From NCBI GenBank assembly GCA_037176845.1, contig JAYKXP010000048.1, positions 186,001 to 250,000 of the forward strand: a DNA stretch of 64,000 nucleotides, read 5' to 3'. Shown in pieces: positions 1 through 11,242 of this stretch; positions within the stretch are counted from its first letter, which is position 1; every line of letters begins with the position of its first letter. The notes under the pieces are model-generated. The model was not told the origin of the DNA, searched no databases, and saw nothing but the letters and a program-made list of their open reading frames with translations. The position numbers were made by a program, and so were the translations under genes. Origin of the DNA: Paramarasmius palmivorus. Its lineage: Eukaryota > Basidiomycota > Agaricomycetes > Agaricales > Marasmiaceae.

Positions 1-770
1 CGGAATGAGTTCCAACATCCGCAATGGCAGGGCTGCAGCAAAATCGATAAGTAGGAAGCATGGCTACACGATGCTGTACGTAAGTAGGAGGAAAGGCGAA
101 ATGGTATTGCACGTGACGAGTTGGCCCTTTCCTTCCACCACGACAGTGCTCTCCAGGAATGTTCACCCTGCTTGCTCTCAAGCTGGATATCCGGGCTAGG
201 CGTCTGAAAATAAGACGCATTGGGAATCAACTGAAGTTAATATCTTGATTTCTACACGACACAGGATCTTCCTATATTTATTCGACTCAGAAGCAATTTA
301 CTCCCTAGGATCTCCAGATGATGCTTTCTCGACAAGTCTTTCATAAGAGCGACCTCAAAGACGAAAGATCCCGAGGTTTGTCTCTTAAAAGACCATGATG
401 TGGCGGACTTCCTTGTTCAAGAATCGATGTTCGACTTCAATGACAAACAAAGGATAGAGAGCCTCATTGCTTGACACGCTGCAAGATGAATGTTCCACAA
501 GACCTTGGAACATTCATAATCTAGCGCTGGTGAGTCGTTAAACTTAGTCTGATGCTTTGTTCTTACCTAGTTGCTATGTAATAGCCACTGCTCCCTTACA
601 TTGTGACTCACAGTCGTTCTCAAAGAAAGGTTACGTCCCTTGTGTTTGCCGATTACCTTTAAAAAGAGGGATATCGGCGACTGTTTCTACACCCAATCAG
701 TCACAGCTCCACACACTCCTCGCGCTTCTCAAATCTAAATCTCGAAGCCAAACAGTCACCGTTTCTTCTG
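1..770. other. No supported gene; upstream region of first small gene
   Basis: I see no reading frame here with family resemblance or a convincing exon chain. Short open stretches near 5-199 and 557-814 have no recognisable motif and no neighbouring exon in phase. The last few hundred bases before 771 are pyrimidine-rich on the plus strand, as is common upstream of fungal start codons, and presumably hold the promoter and 5' UTR of the gene at 771. Confidence 0.4.
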
Positions 771-1275
771 ATGTCTTCCTCCGACTCTACCCCCGAGATC
801 CCCACTCTCCTTGAGGAGTTTCGCGCTCTTGCTATCTCTGAGGGTCTCAAGAAGAAGAGCAAAATCTACAAAGAACGACGCAGGCAATTCCTCGCAGAAC
901 ACGTTCGAGACGGTTTCATCGATTCGTTCGGCGTCAACGCCAGCAGCCTCGAGAACTGGAAGAAGTTGCTCGCCACTATTGGGATAGATGGGTACAGCGA
1001 TTTCACCAGTATCAAACAATGCAAGGCGGTAAGTTCAACGTCCCTGTATCCACACGATTAGTCACTGACGTACCTCGCAGGCTCTCAAAGGACTTTACAT
1101 CAACTTGGTGGATCTCGTCGACGCGGGCAGGAGAGGCAAGGTGATCGATCCGCCAAACCCTTTCCCATCTCAGAAGGCGCTGGCGAGATACATCCGGGGT
1201 ACTGGCAAGGTCTTTCCCAAAGAGCGAGCCAAAGCCAATCCTCTCTTGCGACAGTTCCTGATCGTTGTCAATTGA
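771..1275 (+). CDS. Small Agaricomycete orphan-family protein, copy 1
   Basis: The function is unknown. Two exons (771-1028 and 1081-1275) join in phase 0 across a 52-nt intron with GTAAGT donor and CGCAG acceptor, giving about 150 residues. The N-terminal half holds an NWKKL segment and the C-terminal half the block YINLVDLVD, followed by ARYIRGTGKVFPKE and LLRQFL. From memory, this order (a short helical region, then an x-NLVDLVD core, then a TGK-FP-E segment) is a widespread small-protein family in mushroom genomes with no assigned activity. The ATG at 771 is chosen because the paralogue at 1556 starts at the matching place (MSxS...PTLLE). No signal peptide or membrane segment is visible. 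It forms a tandem pair with the next gene, so local duplication is likely. Confidence 0.75.
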
Positions 1276-1555
1276 TTCATGTCGTGGTATCTTATTGGTA
1301 GTGAGTGGGTCACTCTATCAGCGGTTGCTTTCATATCTGACCACGCTCTATTAGGACCTTCTGTTCGCCACCCCGTTACTATTCCCCTAACATTGTTACT
1401 ATCGAATCATCTGTATGGCTCTTGTAAACCTAATCTCGAAATTTGAACTTTATCTGCTCTTTTACTCATGTCCGCTCGTCTGACAGTACTTATAACGCCT
1501 CATGGGCACCCACTGTTGTTGTGGGTCCCATTCTGTCTCTTGCTCTCTGTCTCCC

Positions 1556-2204
1556 ATGTCTACTTCCCCTGTGCCCACCCTTTTGGAGTCCTTCCGCGCT
1601 CACGCTCTCAGCCAGGGATTGACGAATCGCAAATCGAAAGCGTATAAAGAACAACGACGACTGTGGCTTGCAGACAAAGTCACTACGGGTTTTGCCGAAC
1701 AATTCGGTGCCGATGTGTACAGCTTGTCCAACTGGAAGAAGCTGTGTGTAACCATTGGGATTGAAGGTGCAAGCGGTTTCACCAGTATCACACAGTGCCA
1801 GGAGGTGAGTTGTGATCCACGTACTGACCATATTGAGGCTTATCACGTCGTAGTCTCTGAAGGGAAAATACATCAATCTTGTTGATCTCGTTGACGCCGC
1901 CAACGCCGACAAAGTGATCATTAAACCAAACCCGTTCCCAGACCCCAAGAAGCTGGCAAAGTACATTGTCAGGACAGAGAAAGTTTATCCTCTGAATCGA
2001 GCGAAGAGCAATCCCCTTCTCAGGCAGTTCTTGATCAGCGTCAGGGACAATCTCGGTCGAAGGAAGAAGGGCAAGAAGGGGAGGAAGAATCCAGCACAGA
2101 AACCTGGTGAGTGTCACTGCCGCATGCATGTGGCGTTCCAACCTGTTGATATCATATCACTGATCACTGATAATGAATCAGGGAACTCATCTGGAGCGCA
2201 GTGA
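1556..2204 (+). CDS. Small Agaricomycete orphan-family protein, copy 2
   Basis: Paralogue of the gene at 771. Three exons: 1556-1804, 1854-2106 and 2182-2204. The first intron is 49 nt and sits at exactly the same codon as in copy 1, which confirms both models. About 174 residues. The shared core is YINLVDLVDA, then KYIVRTEKVYP and NPLLRQFLISVRD. Unlike copy 1, it continues past LLRQFL with a basic segment rich in lysine, arginine and glycine (RRKKGKKGRK) and a short third exon ending in SSGAQ. Copy 1 stops shortly after LLRQFL, so either copy 1 lost or copy 2 gained the basic tail, which could be a nuclear or nucleic-acid-binding signal (inference). An earlier ATG at 1502 is in frame but extends beyond the paralogue start and is less likely. 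Function unknown. Confidence 0.75.
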
Positions 2205-2305
2205 ATATAAAGCAGCTAGTATTTTTGACAGCAGTGACATGCTAGGCCCACGATAATAATAAAAAAATAACTTAAAATAAAGTTAACCCATGATACATAT
2301 ATATA

Positions 2306-3579
2306 CTACTCGTCTAGCGAGCGTGATACGCTATTTGTTGGCAGTAAAGTAACGCGAAGGGATTGACGAATATTCTTGTTCTCTTTTCCGAAATATCTTT
2401 CCGTTTCAAAGCTCCATCTGCAGTTGGAAGTCAACTCGAGGCATGAGGAAGACGCGATACTATGTACTCACTCGACGTTACCTCGTACCCAGTGGCCGTA
2501 TGCTTCCAGGACACGTATAGCATCTCTTAATATATCGGCTTCATCTTCTCCTGCTTCGCGAGCTAATGCTTCCATTTCTCGCTGACTTCCTTGAAATTCC
2601 GAGAGCAAGTTCTCGCAGAGATTACCGATGTAATCGGAGGCTTCTTGAAGACCGATCATTTTCGCTTTCATCACGACCGTCATGGCGTTTGCACCACTAT
2701 GTCCCTTTGACTGTTCCATGTTGTAGGAATAAAGGTCCTGATTGTATACTAGTGTGAGCAGAATTCCATCAGTGAAGACAATACATCACAACTTACATTT
2801 GCTAGGCATACCAAGTCCATCGAGGCTTCGTACCCTTTGCGGAAGCTGTCCATGTTGTATATGGCCTCTGGTAAATCGACACCCATCAAACACTCGGACA
2901 AGTCAAAGCAGGTCCTGACACCACTTGTCTCTTTCCGAAGTGTGAGGTAGTCTCTAATCGAGAGCACTTCACTGCGCTCGCGAAGTTCGGCTTCCTTGGA
3001 GAATGCAGAGAATGTTTGTTTGCAGTGGTCCAAGAATCGTCTGGCGGTCTCAGGACCAGCTCGAGAGAGATGATTGTCTCGGAAGCTGTAAAGCATTCTT
3101 GCAGTGAGCCTCGGTAAGCGAGGCGAGAACTGAAAATCTTACTCTGCAATGAGATGGCAAAGGGTAGTACCATCATCATAATCAGATTCCTGAAGGGCAC
3201 GGCAGACTACCTCGGCGGTTATGCCTGCGTTTTCTCCAGTCTCGGTGTCTGTCACCTCGTCGACATACCACAATATATTGACCTGCAAAAGGTCAGCGCC
3301 CATGTTTTACGGTAACGTCGGTACACCTACCCAGTCCATGGTCGCACGAAGCCCTTCCTTGTCGAGTTGGGGGTAGGTGTAAGAGCTGCTCAGTTCAAAT
3401 TCGCAATTCTCCAGGAAGGCAGTCATCATTGGCCCAAAGGCAAGCCGATTGTAATGGGAGATCCAATGACGAGCCTCTCGACGCGCAGCTTCGTAATGAG
3501 GATTTGTGCCGCCGTCCGGAAGGACAGAGAACATCCTCTCAAGATCAGGTAGTGTAAACGTGGGAGTGAGAGAATCCAT
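2306..3579 (-). CDS. Sesquiterpene synthase (class I terpene cyclase)
   Basis: Predicted to cyclise farnesyl diphosphate in a Mg2+-dependent reaction. Five exons on the minus strand (3579-3331, 3282-3143, 3085-2797, 2737-2472, 2417-2306) join in phase to 351 residues, the usual length for Agaricomycete sesquiterpene synthases. The N-terminus has the family PDLERMF and NPHYE segments. The aspartate-rich motif is WYVDEVTD near residue 90. The NSE motif is complete and spans a splice junction: NDLYSYNMEQSKG near residue 225. The C-terminus carries the family signature VEWSFETERYFG. Pyrophosphate-sensing Arg and effector helices fit the expected spacing. The closest group by motif is the protoilludene-type clade of mushroom cyclases, but the product cannot be told from sequence. 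No P450 or other tailoring gene sits beside it in this window, so it looks like a solitary cyclase. Confidence 0.93.
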
Positions 3580-5001
3580 GATGCAATGTGAGTGAAGAGA
3601 AGATGTCGCGACTAGTCCCCTTTTAAACGATTTCCTAGGCGCTATACTACGACAAAAATGTAAGAAAGCGGACATCAACGAGAGGACCACAGCACTTACC
3701 TTTCCACCTGTAAATCATTGGAGCCCAACCGTTGCGATAGTCAAGTGCCGGGCATAGCTTCAAGTGCGTCCTTGCGATTCTCATCCGCCCAGGGCGGCTG
3801 ATAGTATCTGGAATGCAGATCTCAAACCAAACAAGAGTTTGAATCTTAGTCCCAAGCAACCCGTCAGACGAGCGTCAGACACCAAAAGACCAACCAGAGG
3901 GCTGCTTCAGCCTTCTTGCGGGTCGGGCTAACTCCGGATTGATCGCAAAGATAACACGACTCTGAGAAGTCCCATGCTTGCGTGCGAGTGTATCTCTTTC
4001 CCGAAGATATCACAGTGCCAACGCACAGGTTAAAAGTCCAGGATGTTAAATCTGGAAAGTCGAGCGCATCCTATGTGGTATAAGAACCAGTACACTCAAA
4101 GTTGAATGAGCGAATATCCGAAATCCCAAAATCAACAAGCGATGACACTGGTGACGAAATTTGAGCCGCCGAGTCCTAACCTCTGGCGGCGGAAACCTGG
4201 ATACAGGGTCGCGACAGGATGAGAACGCTTTGCCCTATCATGAAACATGACACTGAGCTTTGAGAATGAATGATAACTTATTCCCAAGTGTAGTGATCCT
4301 ATCTGCCTGTTTAGGATGCTTCATGTTTGCACCTCGTGAGTAGGTCGAAACATCTCATTGACGATTCCAATCATAAAGAGTTTGACGTCCAGAATATATG
4401 AAAACGACCGGTTTTCCAGGAAGGCAAGGCATAAGATGAATGGCACTGGTAAGTGAGAAAAGCCAGGTCATACCGGTCATGCTGATTGGTCTACCATGAC
4501 CCGTATCAGCGAGAGAAAGCTGTTTTTTACGCCTGAAAGTTAATTAAAATCACTCTACAACAAATGAGACAGAAACCACGGTGACGTACTGGGGGTCCTG
4601 CGAAGCGAAGTAGACTTCTTCATGTGCCGAAGCACGTACTTACCAAAGGGCCAAGGACATGCGAGCCTTCCTGATTTCCTTCATACTCGGTCGGTACCTA
4701 GGCAGATTGTGGGACAAATGAGCATACCAAATGTCAAAGGTCAAAGATTCAGAGATCTCAGATGGTATGAGAAAAAGTCACCGAGGCCGAACCATTTGCT
4801 CGGCATTTCGAATTGTCGCGTGACCGGAATTATGTACATCCGTCATGATGCGTCTTTCCGAAAGATTCAGAACCGCCCATGAACCGCCACTGTTGAAAGA
4901 AACACTACTAAGTTGCAGATTGCATTGTTTTGACACATAGATCCAGTACTTATGCAGGTTACACGGCCCCAATCATAGCAAGAACGTGGGGGAACTGTTT
5001 C
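3580..5001. other. About 1.4 kb without a supported gene
   Basis: Contains the promoter side of the terpene synthase (a TTTAAA-like A/T stretch lies near 3615-3622) and the 3' side of the ABM gene at 5002. Open stretches on either strand (for example 4622-4882 plus and 3647-3859 minus) have no recognisable domain, and I could not build a spliced model from them. Nothing repetitive is visible. Confidence 0.35.
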
Positions 5002-5568
5002 TCAATATGAGATCTCCTTCGTGAACGAAAGAGATACATCGGCAAGGAGCCCAGATTCCTTCAGCGCCTCGTATGCCTAGAGCATCGCGAGGCCACATGA
5101 GCTCATCAAATGAATGAAAGATGCACTGGCTCACTTCGGTTCCTTGATGATACTCCCAAGCCTTCAGGCTGGGATATCTGAATGGTTGATGATCAGACGT
5201 CGACACAAGCGACATGTTCAGAATGCCTTGCTCACTCTTCTATAATTGTAAACTTTTCATTATCCGGCCCCAAGCCGCGGGTAGCACGAAATCTGAGTGT
5301 TCTGGATTAGTCTCCCTTCGACTGGCATGGAACGGATGGAGAGTAAAGACATCATACGTTAATGTATCGGGTTCTTTCGACGGATCGTTGCTACTTCGGG
5401 ACACTGCTGCAATCAACCGCTCGAGTTCATCAGCTTTGCCTTCAACCGCAGTTGCCAACACAATCAGAAAGAATTTGCCCTGGAAGTTTTCGCTGTATAA
5501 TCTAACATCAGGCTTGCCGCAGAGACTGAGATGAAAATGCTGGATACGTACGGGAGCACAGAGACCAT
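5002..5568 (-). CDS. ABM-like (antibiotic biosynthesis monooxygenase fold) protein, copy 1
   Basis: Small ferredoxin-like alpha/beta dimer fold, about 108 residues. Members act as cofactor-free monooxygenases or haem-degrading enzymes, or have no known activity. Exons 5568-5552, 5492-5358, 5292-5236, 5177-5135 and 5076-5002 join in phase. Sequence order: a short MVSVLPE start, strand KFFLIVLATAVEGKADEL, helix, TFRATRGLG, strand KFTIIEEY, then AWEYHQ and AYEALKESGLL. This aligns throughout with the copy at 8690 (KFIFIAYLTAADGKADEM, TYRTTRGVG, KFIVIEEY), which is how the exon edges were fixed. It has an extra intron inside the EEY codons that the other copy lacks. The specific reaction cannot be assigned. 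The pair flanks the secreted-protein gene at 6502. Confidence 0.85.
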
Positions 5569-6501
5569 TGTGGTAGGGTGATGACCAGTGTGAGAATAGG
5601 AGTGGCACCAATTGTCAATGCGTCATTTGCTTTGGTTTCAGGCGCCTTCTGGCGTCTAAGTCTTTCCGACCGTATCGCTGTTTCCACGCCTCTTGGGTAA
5701 ACAAAATGCTAGCGTGCTAATTTGTTGCGATGCCCAAAGGCTGTTGCAAGTTCCAAAGCAAAGAGGATAGAAACGTGCTCTGACGCGAGGACGAAGGTCG
5801 ATAAAACTGATAAGGATCAGCAATCACGACCTCGTGTTCTGGGTGTGGATGCTGTGAAGGGATACGAAAGACCAACGCGGTAGGGGTGCACTTTGACTGG
5901 AATCGGAAAATAAAGTGATTGGAATAGCAATCTAAGACCCAGCAAGAGTTTCTATGGCACTTGGCGGCAATTTGCCAAGGGTCTCCTGTACAAGAGTTCT
6001 TTACGAGCCATGTTGTGTACGAGTTGAACACCGAATGACCGAGAACACTTTCCCAACAGCGTAACCAGTCAATTATGTCGGTGCAGGCAAACATGCAAAC
6101 TTCAAACAGGCACCGAGGCTTTCACTGATTCCCCGTCATTTTCTGTCATTTGATTTGGCTTCTGCAGATCTGATTCTCTGATACATATTAGCTAGGGTCA
6201 ATTCAGAACTAAGCCTGCTTACCGCCGCAACCACGAAAACAGGTATTTGGGCAGCTTCTGGTATGGTCCAAAGCACAGCGACGAAACAGAACAATGCGAA
6301 TACCGCAAAACACTGCCTCCTACCTCCAGGCGACTATCATCACTTTTCGAGAACAAAAGAGGCAGAAAAGGAGGGTCAAAATATTCTTGGGATTACCTAA
6401 CCTCGCATTGTACAAATTTGGGGTGCTGCCGAGGACCTTTTCATTACAACCGTTTCATACTTTTCTCCTCTCCACTCACGGCTTCCCTCTCGAGCCATAC
6501 C
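5569..6501. other. Intergenic region with one unassigned open stretch
   Basis: Separates the divergent starts of the ABM gene (5568, minus) and the secreted-protein gene (6502, plus), so it probably holds both promoters. A minus-strand open stretch of 125 codons at 5717-6094 has no recognisable motif, starts from a generic ATG and is cysteine- and tryptophan-rich in an irregular way. I do not support it as a gene. Confidence 0.35.
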
Positions 6502-7816
6502 ATGGCGTCTCTGAATCATTTCTTTCTTTTGCTATGTCTTCCCTCATTAGTGCTATCGCATGACCAGTCACGGGCGCTTCACAAGTTCCCGTCCTTTTGG
6601 CGTCGAGCGTCATCAAGAAATGTACCTGCTGCTGGGTTCCACAATCCGTTGGATACTGGAGGGTCGTTCTTCACGGTATGTGGCAAATATTACTTCCCGA
6701 GCATGGCAAGCTGACTGTGGACCACAGAAAGTGGAAGGTACATTCCCTCCGGGCCAGGTCGAGCCTGTCAATATGGTTATCTCTGCCAACTCAGACGAAG
6801 ACGTGTTGAAGGATCGGGAAGATGGAGGCGGGCTCAGAAATTACTGGCTGTGCGTTTCTGGATACTCGAGGAGCAGTGCAAAGGCTGACGTTCTATTCCA
6901 TTCCATCCATCAGGTCGTTAGATTTCGGTGGAGAATGCTTAGGCCAGCACTCTGGTTCGGACCAGCAGGTGAACCTGGGAGATGGCAACGGATATAGTAC
7001 GTCGGGAATCAATCATATCTCTCCGCTCATCCTCACATTTATTCAGAGAACCAAACTGCAGTAATGCGCTACAACTACCAAGACCCACAATTAGGAACCT
7101 GTAAGGAGAGTATACAAGGAGGAAACCACTTCCGGTATTGGGTCCAAGATGGATCACAAGCCAATACGTGCGTTCTATTTTCTCCGCGAAATTGCACCGG
7201 CTGATATATTTTCGCCAGTGGTGCTATATTTATGGCTGCATCGTACGAGAAACCCATAGCTGGTAAGTCTGTTGCCTCAGTCCAGTCAGTGATTCGCTAA
7301 CAGCCTCAAGCAGAGAACCACGACATCGTCTCGAACGGATACAATCTCGGTCGGTATGTCACCTCAACACCTACGACTCCACACTGTTTGACATTTCAAT
7401 AAAGGGACTACATCATTGGCAACATAACCGGCTCTGCCATACCCACATTGAACCTCACAAACCAGACAACGTACACCGGTACAACACAAGCGGGCGGCTA
7501 TACGTACGAATCGCACGTTCAATACTTAACAGGCCTCCTCCCCAACACAAGCGACAACATCAACCACAACTGGTCAGTAATGACGCCAGAAATCAACGCT
7601 TGTGACGGTTTCGTCGCAGTAATCGAAGTCAGAATAACCGAGAGACCTGCAAATAGCGCGGCCGGGTAAGTCAAGTTTTTGAATGGTGACAGTCTCCGCC
7701 ACTCACTCGTCGCCAGCACAAGCGCTAGATTCATTAATCCACCGTCAAGAACGTGGCAAATACCTCCTGTGCTTGTGCTTTGCACAGCGTTCGTTCTTTC
7801 GCTCGCTTGCTTATAA
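6502..7816 (+). CDS. Secreted, probably GPI-anchored orphan-family protein
   Basis: Function unknown; predicted to sit on the cell surface. Eight exons: 6502-6675, 6728-6849, 6914-6996, 7047-7167, 7219-7262, 7314-7353, 7405-7665 and 7717-7816. All junctions are in phase. The N-terminus is a clear signal peptide (hydrophobic run FFLLLCLPSLVLS). The mature part has the blocks LDFGGECLGQHSGSDQQVN, RYNYQDPQLGTC, GGNHFRYWVQDGSQANTGA, FMAASYEKPIAENHDI and NGYNLGRDYI. From memory these are typical of a secreted family common in Agaricomycetes. Several N-x-S/T sites are present (NITG, NLTN, NTSD). If the GTAAGT at 7666 is used as a donor, the last exon gives a hydrophobic C-terminus (PPVLVLCTAFVLSLACL) after a small-residue stretch, as expected for a GPI signal. 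Reading through would stop at 7669 without an anchor. Confidence 0.82.
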
Positions 7817-8689
7817 CAGGCCACCTTGACGACACACGCTCTCCCTTTCCGTTGCTACTCCCGCTCCATCATCCATTCCTGTTATCATTCCCGCTGTCCC
7901 CGAAGTCGGAAGCGGAAGGAATATGGCACCACTATCAAAGGATCGCATTTGACATTCTCCACCGATCGTTCTTTTCCGAACATTCAAATATTCACCACCG
8001 TCTACGTCACCGATACTTACTCCGACTTGTCTTCCAATTCGTCACGCTATCACGACCACGGCCTGGAGCCCTCAATTTGCTATTACCCGCCCACATAATG
8101 ATTTCTCGTTTTTTTTTTGCTCCTCTGAACAATCGAATTGGAGAGAGGATTGTATACCATCGACATTCACGCATGGACTTGTTGCTCGTTACTCGTTACA
8201 TACCTGTTTTATTGGCTCAACTAGACTTCATTACGCATAGCATTTAGTTTCCTCTTCTTCATGGAATAGTAGTTATTTTTCAGTTTTCTTGCATAGCATC
8301 AATTGATGAACGTTTGTTTCGCGAACCGAGTGGAAGCAGTACCGGCTATCCGGCTTTAATCGTAACCGCGTTCTGAGAAGCTCCTCACCTCCTTCCCATC
8401 TCTTTGGCCATTTTCTAGATTGTTGAAACGCGAAGACGCGTTATGATAAGCATCTATCCACCTAGACCGTTTACTCTTCCCCTAAGATTCTTATCATATC
8501 GCGCTAGTGTCAACATCGGTGACCCCAGCTGACCGATTCCTCAAACCACAATCGACTTTAACCGTGGACCTTCTGACTTGAGAACGCAAGTCTCGGGGTC
8601 TCTCTCGGGACCTCTCTTGTGAAATTCTTTTGGGAAGACCTATATAAGACTGCGCACGTCGCATTCCTGTGTCATCCCAGACACCCATC
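7817..8689. other. Intergenic region; promoter of ABM copy 2 at the right end
   Basis: Open stretches on the plus strand at 7753-8247 have irregular composition, rich in H, R, S and P, and look like the pyrimidine-rich 3' UTR and spacer. I see no domain and no spliced model. The right end holds the TATA element of the next gene. Confidence 0.4.
8641..8648 (+). promoter_or_regulatory. Probable TATA element of ABM copy 2
   Basis: TATATAAG lies 42-49 bases before the ATG at 8690, with a pyrimidine-rich stretch and CATCATG start context in between. The position fits a basidiomycete TATA box with a short 5' UTR. Support is positional only. Confidence 0.5.
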
Positions 8690-9181
8690 ATGGCAACTCT
8701 CCCGTAAGTCACTTCCCTGCTCTGGACGCTGACAATGACATGAAGTTGATCGATATTGATAGCGAATCGCTCAAAAACAAGAAATTCATCTTCATCGCCT
8801 ATCTCACGGCTGCAGATGGGAAAGCAGACGAGATGCAGACGTTGTTGGCGGATATACGCAAGTTTTCGAATTCGAATGATGAGCCTGGGTGTTTGACGTG
8901 CGTTTACTTCCCTTTTCGTTGATTTCTCACTGACCCGGACCGATTATGACGGTATAGATATCGTACGACGAGAGGTGTAGGAGAGGAAAGTAACAAGTTT
9001 ATCGTTATCGAGGAGTACGCGGATGAGAAGGCCTTCAATTTCCATATGTCTTGCGAGGTGTGTTTGTTGGTGACCTGTCACGGTAGATTATGAGCTGATA
9101 TAGAGGTAGAAATTCCTTGCTTTGACGAAATCTGGCACGATTGGGGATATCAAGTTCAGTTTCAGTGAAGAGTTCCAGTAG
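8690..9181 (+). CDS. ABM-like (antibiotic biosynthesis monooxygenase fold) protein, copy 2
   Basis: Paralogue of the gene at 5002. Exons 8690-8703, 8763-8897, 8958-9057 and 9110-9181 join in phase to 106 residues. The first exon encodes only MATLP, like the short first exon of copy 1. Blocks in order: KFIFIAYLTAADGKADEM, a helix, CLTYRTTRGVG, KFIVIEEYADEKAF, then a C-terminal helix and strand (KFLALTKSGTIGDIKFSF). The fold is a single ABM domain that would dimerise. Exons 2 are exactly the same length (135 nt) in both copies, a strong sign of recent common origin, while copy 1 has one additional intron. The gene converges on the GNAT gene, with 92 bases between stops. The reaction and substrate are unknown. 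Confidence 0.88.
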
Positions 9182-9273
9182 AGAAGAGCTTTAGGACGGC
9201 GACGCGAATGTACTAACAGCGAAGTGTGTATTTGTAGTTCGAATCAAACATCGTTCAAGAAACAATCGTCCAT

Positions 9274-9849
9274 CTACGCGATATCCAGATACATAAACTG
9301 GCAGCCTTCCGTTTTTATCTCTTCAGTCTCGATTTTGACAAAACCAGTCTTCGAATAGAGCGCAATCGCATCGTTGTTCGTCAACAACACCTCCAAGAGT
9401 AACGCTGCCTTCTTCGTTCCTGAGTCCTTCTCCATTTCCCTGTCCTTCGCCCACTCTGCAGCCTGTTTAACCAGCCGACCACCAAGGCCTTTCCGTCTAT
9501 GCTCTGGATGCACCCACATCCCCACAACGATATACATCTCCTCTACACTGCGCATCGCCTTCACCTGCGAGGGTATATAATACGTGAAGTCGATGAATTG
9601 GGGAGAGAGAACTGTTATCATCCCAACCCAGTTCCCTTCCGTAGTGGTAGCGGCAATAGTGACCTTTCTTCCTCCAAAACCAGATAGCCTCTCCTGCCAT
9701 TGCTCGTCTGTGAATTTTACTTCGTCGGCATATTTGGAGCTGAAGCTACCAGGGTCAAGCTCGAGTGAGAGTAGGCGGAAGGATTTGTATTGTTCAACCT
9801 GGGATGAGCTGGGAGGTGAAGGTATCGGGGCGATTTGGTAGGAAGACAT
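9274..9849 (-). CDS. GNAT-family N-acetyltransferase
   Basis: Predicted acetyl-CoA-dependent N-acetyltransferase; the substrate is unknown. A single uninterrupted exon encodes 191 residues, a normal size for a one-domain GNAT. The N-terminal third has the strand and helix region ending in WQERLSGFGG. Motif A is seen as IVVGMWVHPEHRRKGLGGR near residues 105-125, with the R/Q-x-x-G-x-G/A type acetyl-CoA pyrophosphate loop as RRKGLGG. The following helix is LVKQAAEWAK. Motif B is seen as LLEVLLTNNDAIALYSKTGF, with the usual N-x-x-A-x-x-L-Y-x-K-x-G-F signature, and a C-terminal strand. The start at 9849 is the only ATG before the fold. It converges on the ABM gene. Confidence 0.92.
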   Translation of the reverse strand: MSSYQIAPIPSPPSSSQVEQYKSFRLLSLELDPGSFSSKYADEVKFTDEQWQERLSGFGGRKVTIAATTTEGNWVGMITVLSPQFIDFTYYIPSQVKAMRSVEEMYIVVGMWVHPEHRRKGLGGRLVKQAAEWAKDREMEKDSGTKKAALLLEVLLTNNDAIALYSKTGFVKIETEEIKTEGCQFMYLDIA

Positions 9850-11242
9850 GCTTTGAAAATTAGGCTTGATGCTTGACAGTTTTGATGTATTTAAAAGGAC
9901 ATTGGGCGCGTTTTGAGATGACTCGATTTGGGTTTGACTCGAAATTGGAAGATGGGATCCTTGGTTATCGGGGTGTAGATAAGGAGGCTACATGCGGTGC
10001 ACAAGTATTCGTTCGTTGGGTTGTATTCGTTGGTTTCGATGTTGACGCGTTGAATCGAGGAGCCTGCACGTGGCACGTGATGTGCCGCCAGAATTTAGGG
10101 CAGGTCTTTCTAGCTAAGGCTTGAACATTGTCCTGACTTGTCATATCATCCTGGCGGCAGCAGGCTGAGGTGCGTTTTTTGCTTTCTTTCCTGTGAGATT
10201 TATGTGTACTAAAGCTATGGTATGCGGAATTTGAAGGGATATCCAAGTCGGGAGCAATGCACGTACAATTCAAACACGTTTCTCCTTCGTCGTCGGACGA
10301 GTTCTTTGCGTAGTTTCCAATACTCAAGACTCGAGCTCCATACTTCTGCGTGTATTGGCCTACTCATAGCAAGTCAGTGTTTTAGTGGCTCTCCTGACAG
10401 TGATCTCTCGGGATGAGATTGATCTTCAACTTGAACTTCAAGCGCAAGCACGTCCAATCGTTCCTGGTCCACGTGAAATATGTAAAGGTTTCTGAGGGAT
10501 TGGTGGGAGAGCTGAGAGCTTCTAAGTTCAGAAGACTGAGAAAGGAGGTCATTGGAGCTCAGGGTCTCAACGTATGGGATAGATAAGTGTGGTACGTGAT
10601 GGACTTTGACGTCGGTGTTGGAATTGTCTGATGTTTTTTTTTGGGATCAGGTACCACTTACTCTCGTTTTGGTACGAGCGATAGCTACAGTATGCATAAG
10701 TGCTCGTACTGCCCAAGAACATCATCATTCTTTCTCCGGGAACAAGCAAAGCGGTGATCATTCACCGTCCTATGCTCCATAGCAACTTGTGGATCTACTC
10801 AAGTTATAACACCGGTTACCACGTATGTCAAGGCACACCACAAAAGACAGGCACCAAATGGCGCAAATCTCTCGTCAAAAACATCCATACGACCCGTGAC
10901 TCACACTTTTCATCCAAGCTTTCACTTACATCTTAAAGCTCCAATCACTGCTTACTCCACTGCGGCATCCATTCACCGCGTCGCTCGTCCTCATCCACGG
11001 ATTTTGTTCTCAGGATATTGCCAATTGACCCGGACGTTCTTTATCTTTGGGGCGTTCTGGAACCTGGAGCGCGGGTTTTCGGATGGTGCGAGGGTGCAAA
11101 TACGCTCTTGTCTCCCGAATAATCACGTCCATCATGCGCCGCCCGCGTCATTGAAGGTCATATTGGCACCTTACGCCCTACATGCAATATGGAAGAGGAA
11201 GAGGTGCGTCATTCCGCGTCACTGACAGCCTGTCATCTTGGA
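9850..11242. other. About 1.4 kb with no firmly supported gene
   Basis: Several overlapping open stretches exist on both strands between 9965 and 10761. A minus-strand chain beginning at an ATG near 10740 (MMMFLGSTSTYAYC) with a GTAAGT donor near 10660 could lead into an exon covering 10390-10570, but two frames remain open there and neither matches a family I know. I record it as a possible small gene only. The stretch 10780-11240 contains nothing I can support. Confidence 0.3.

Noticed and set aside
5717..6094. Minus-strand 125-codon open frame
   Set aside because: No recognisable motif, irregular Cys/Trp-rich composition and no splice partner.
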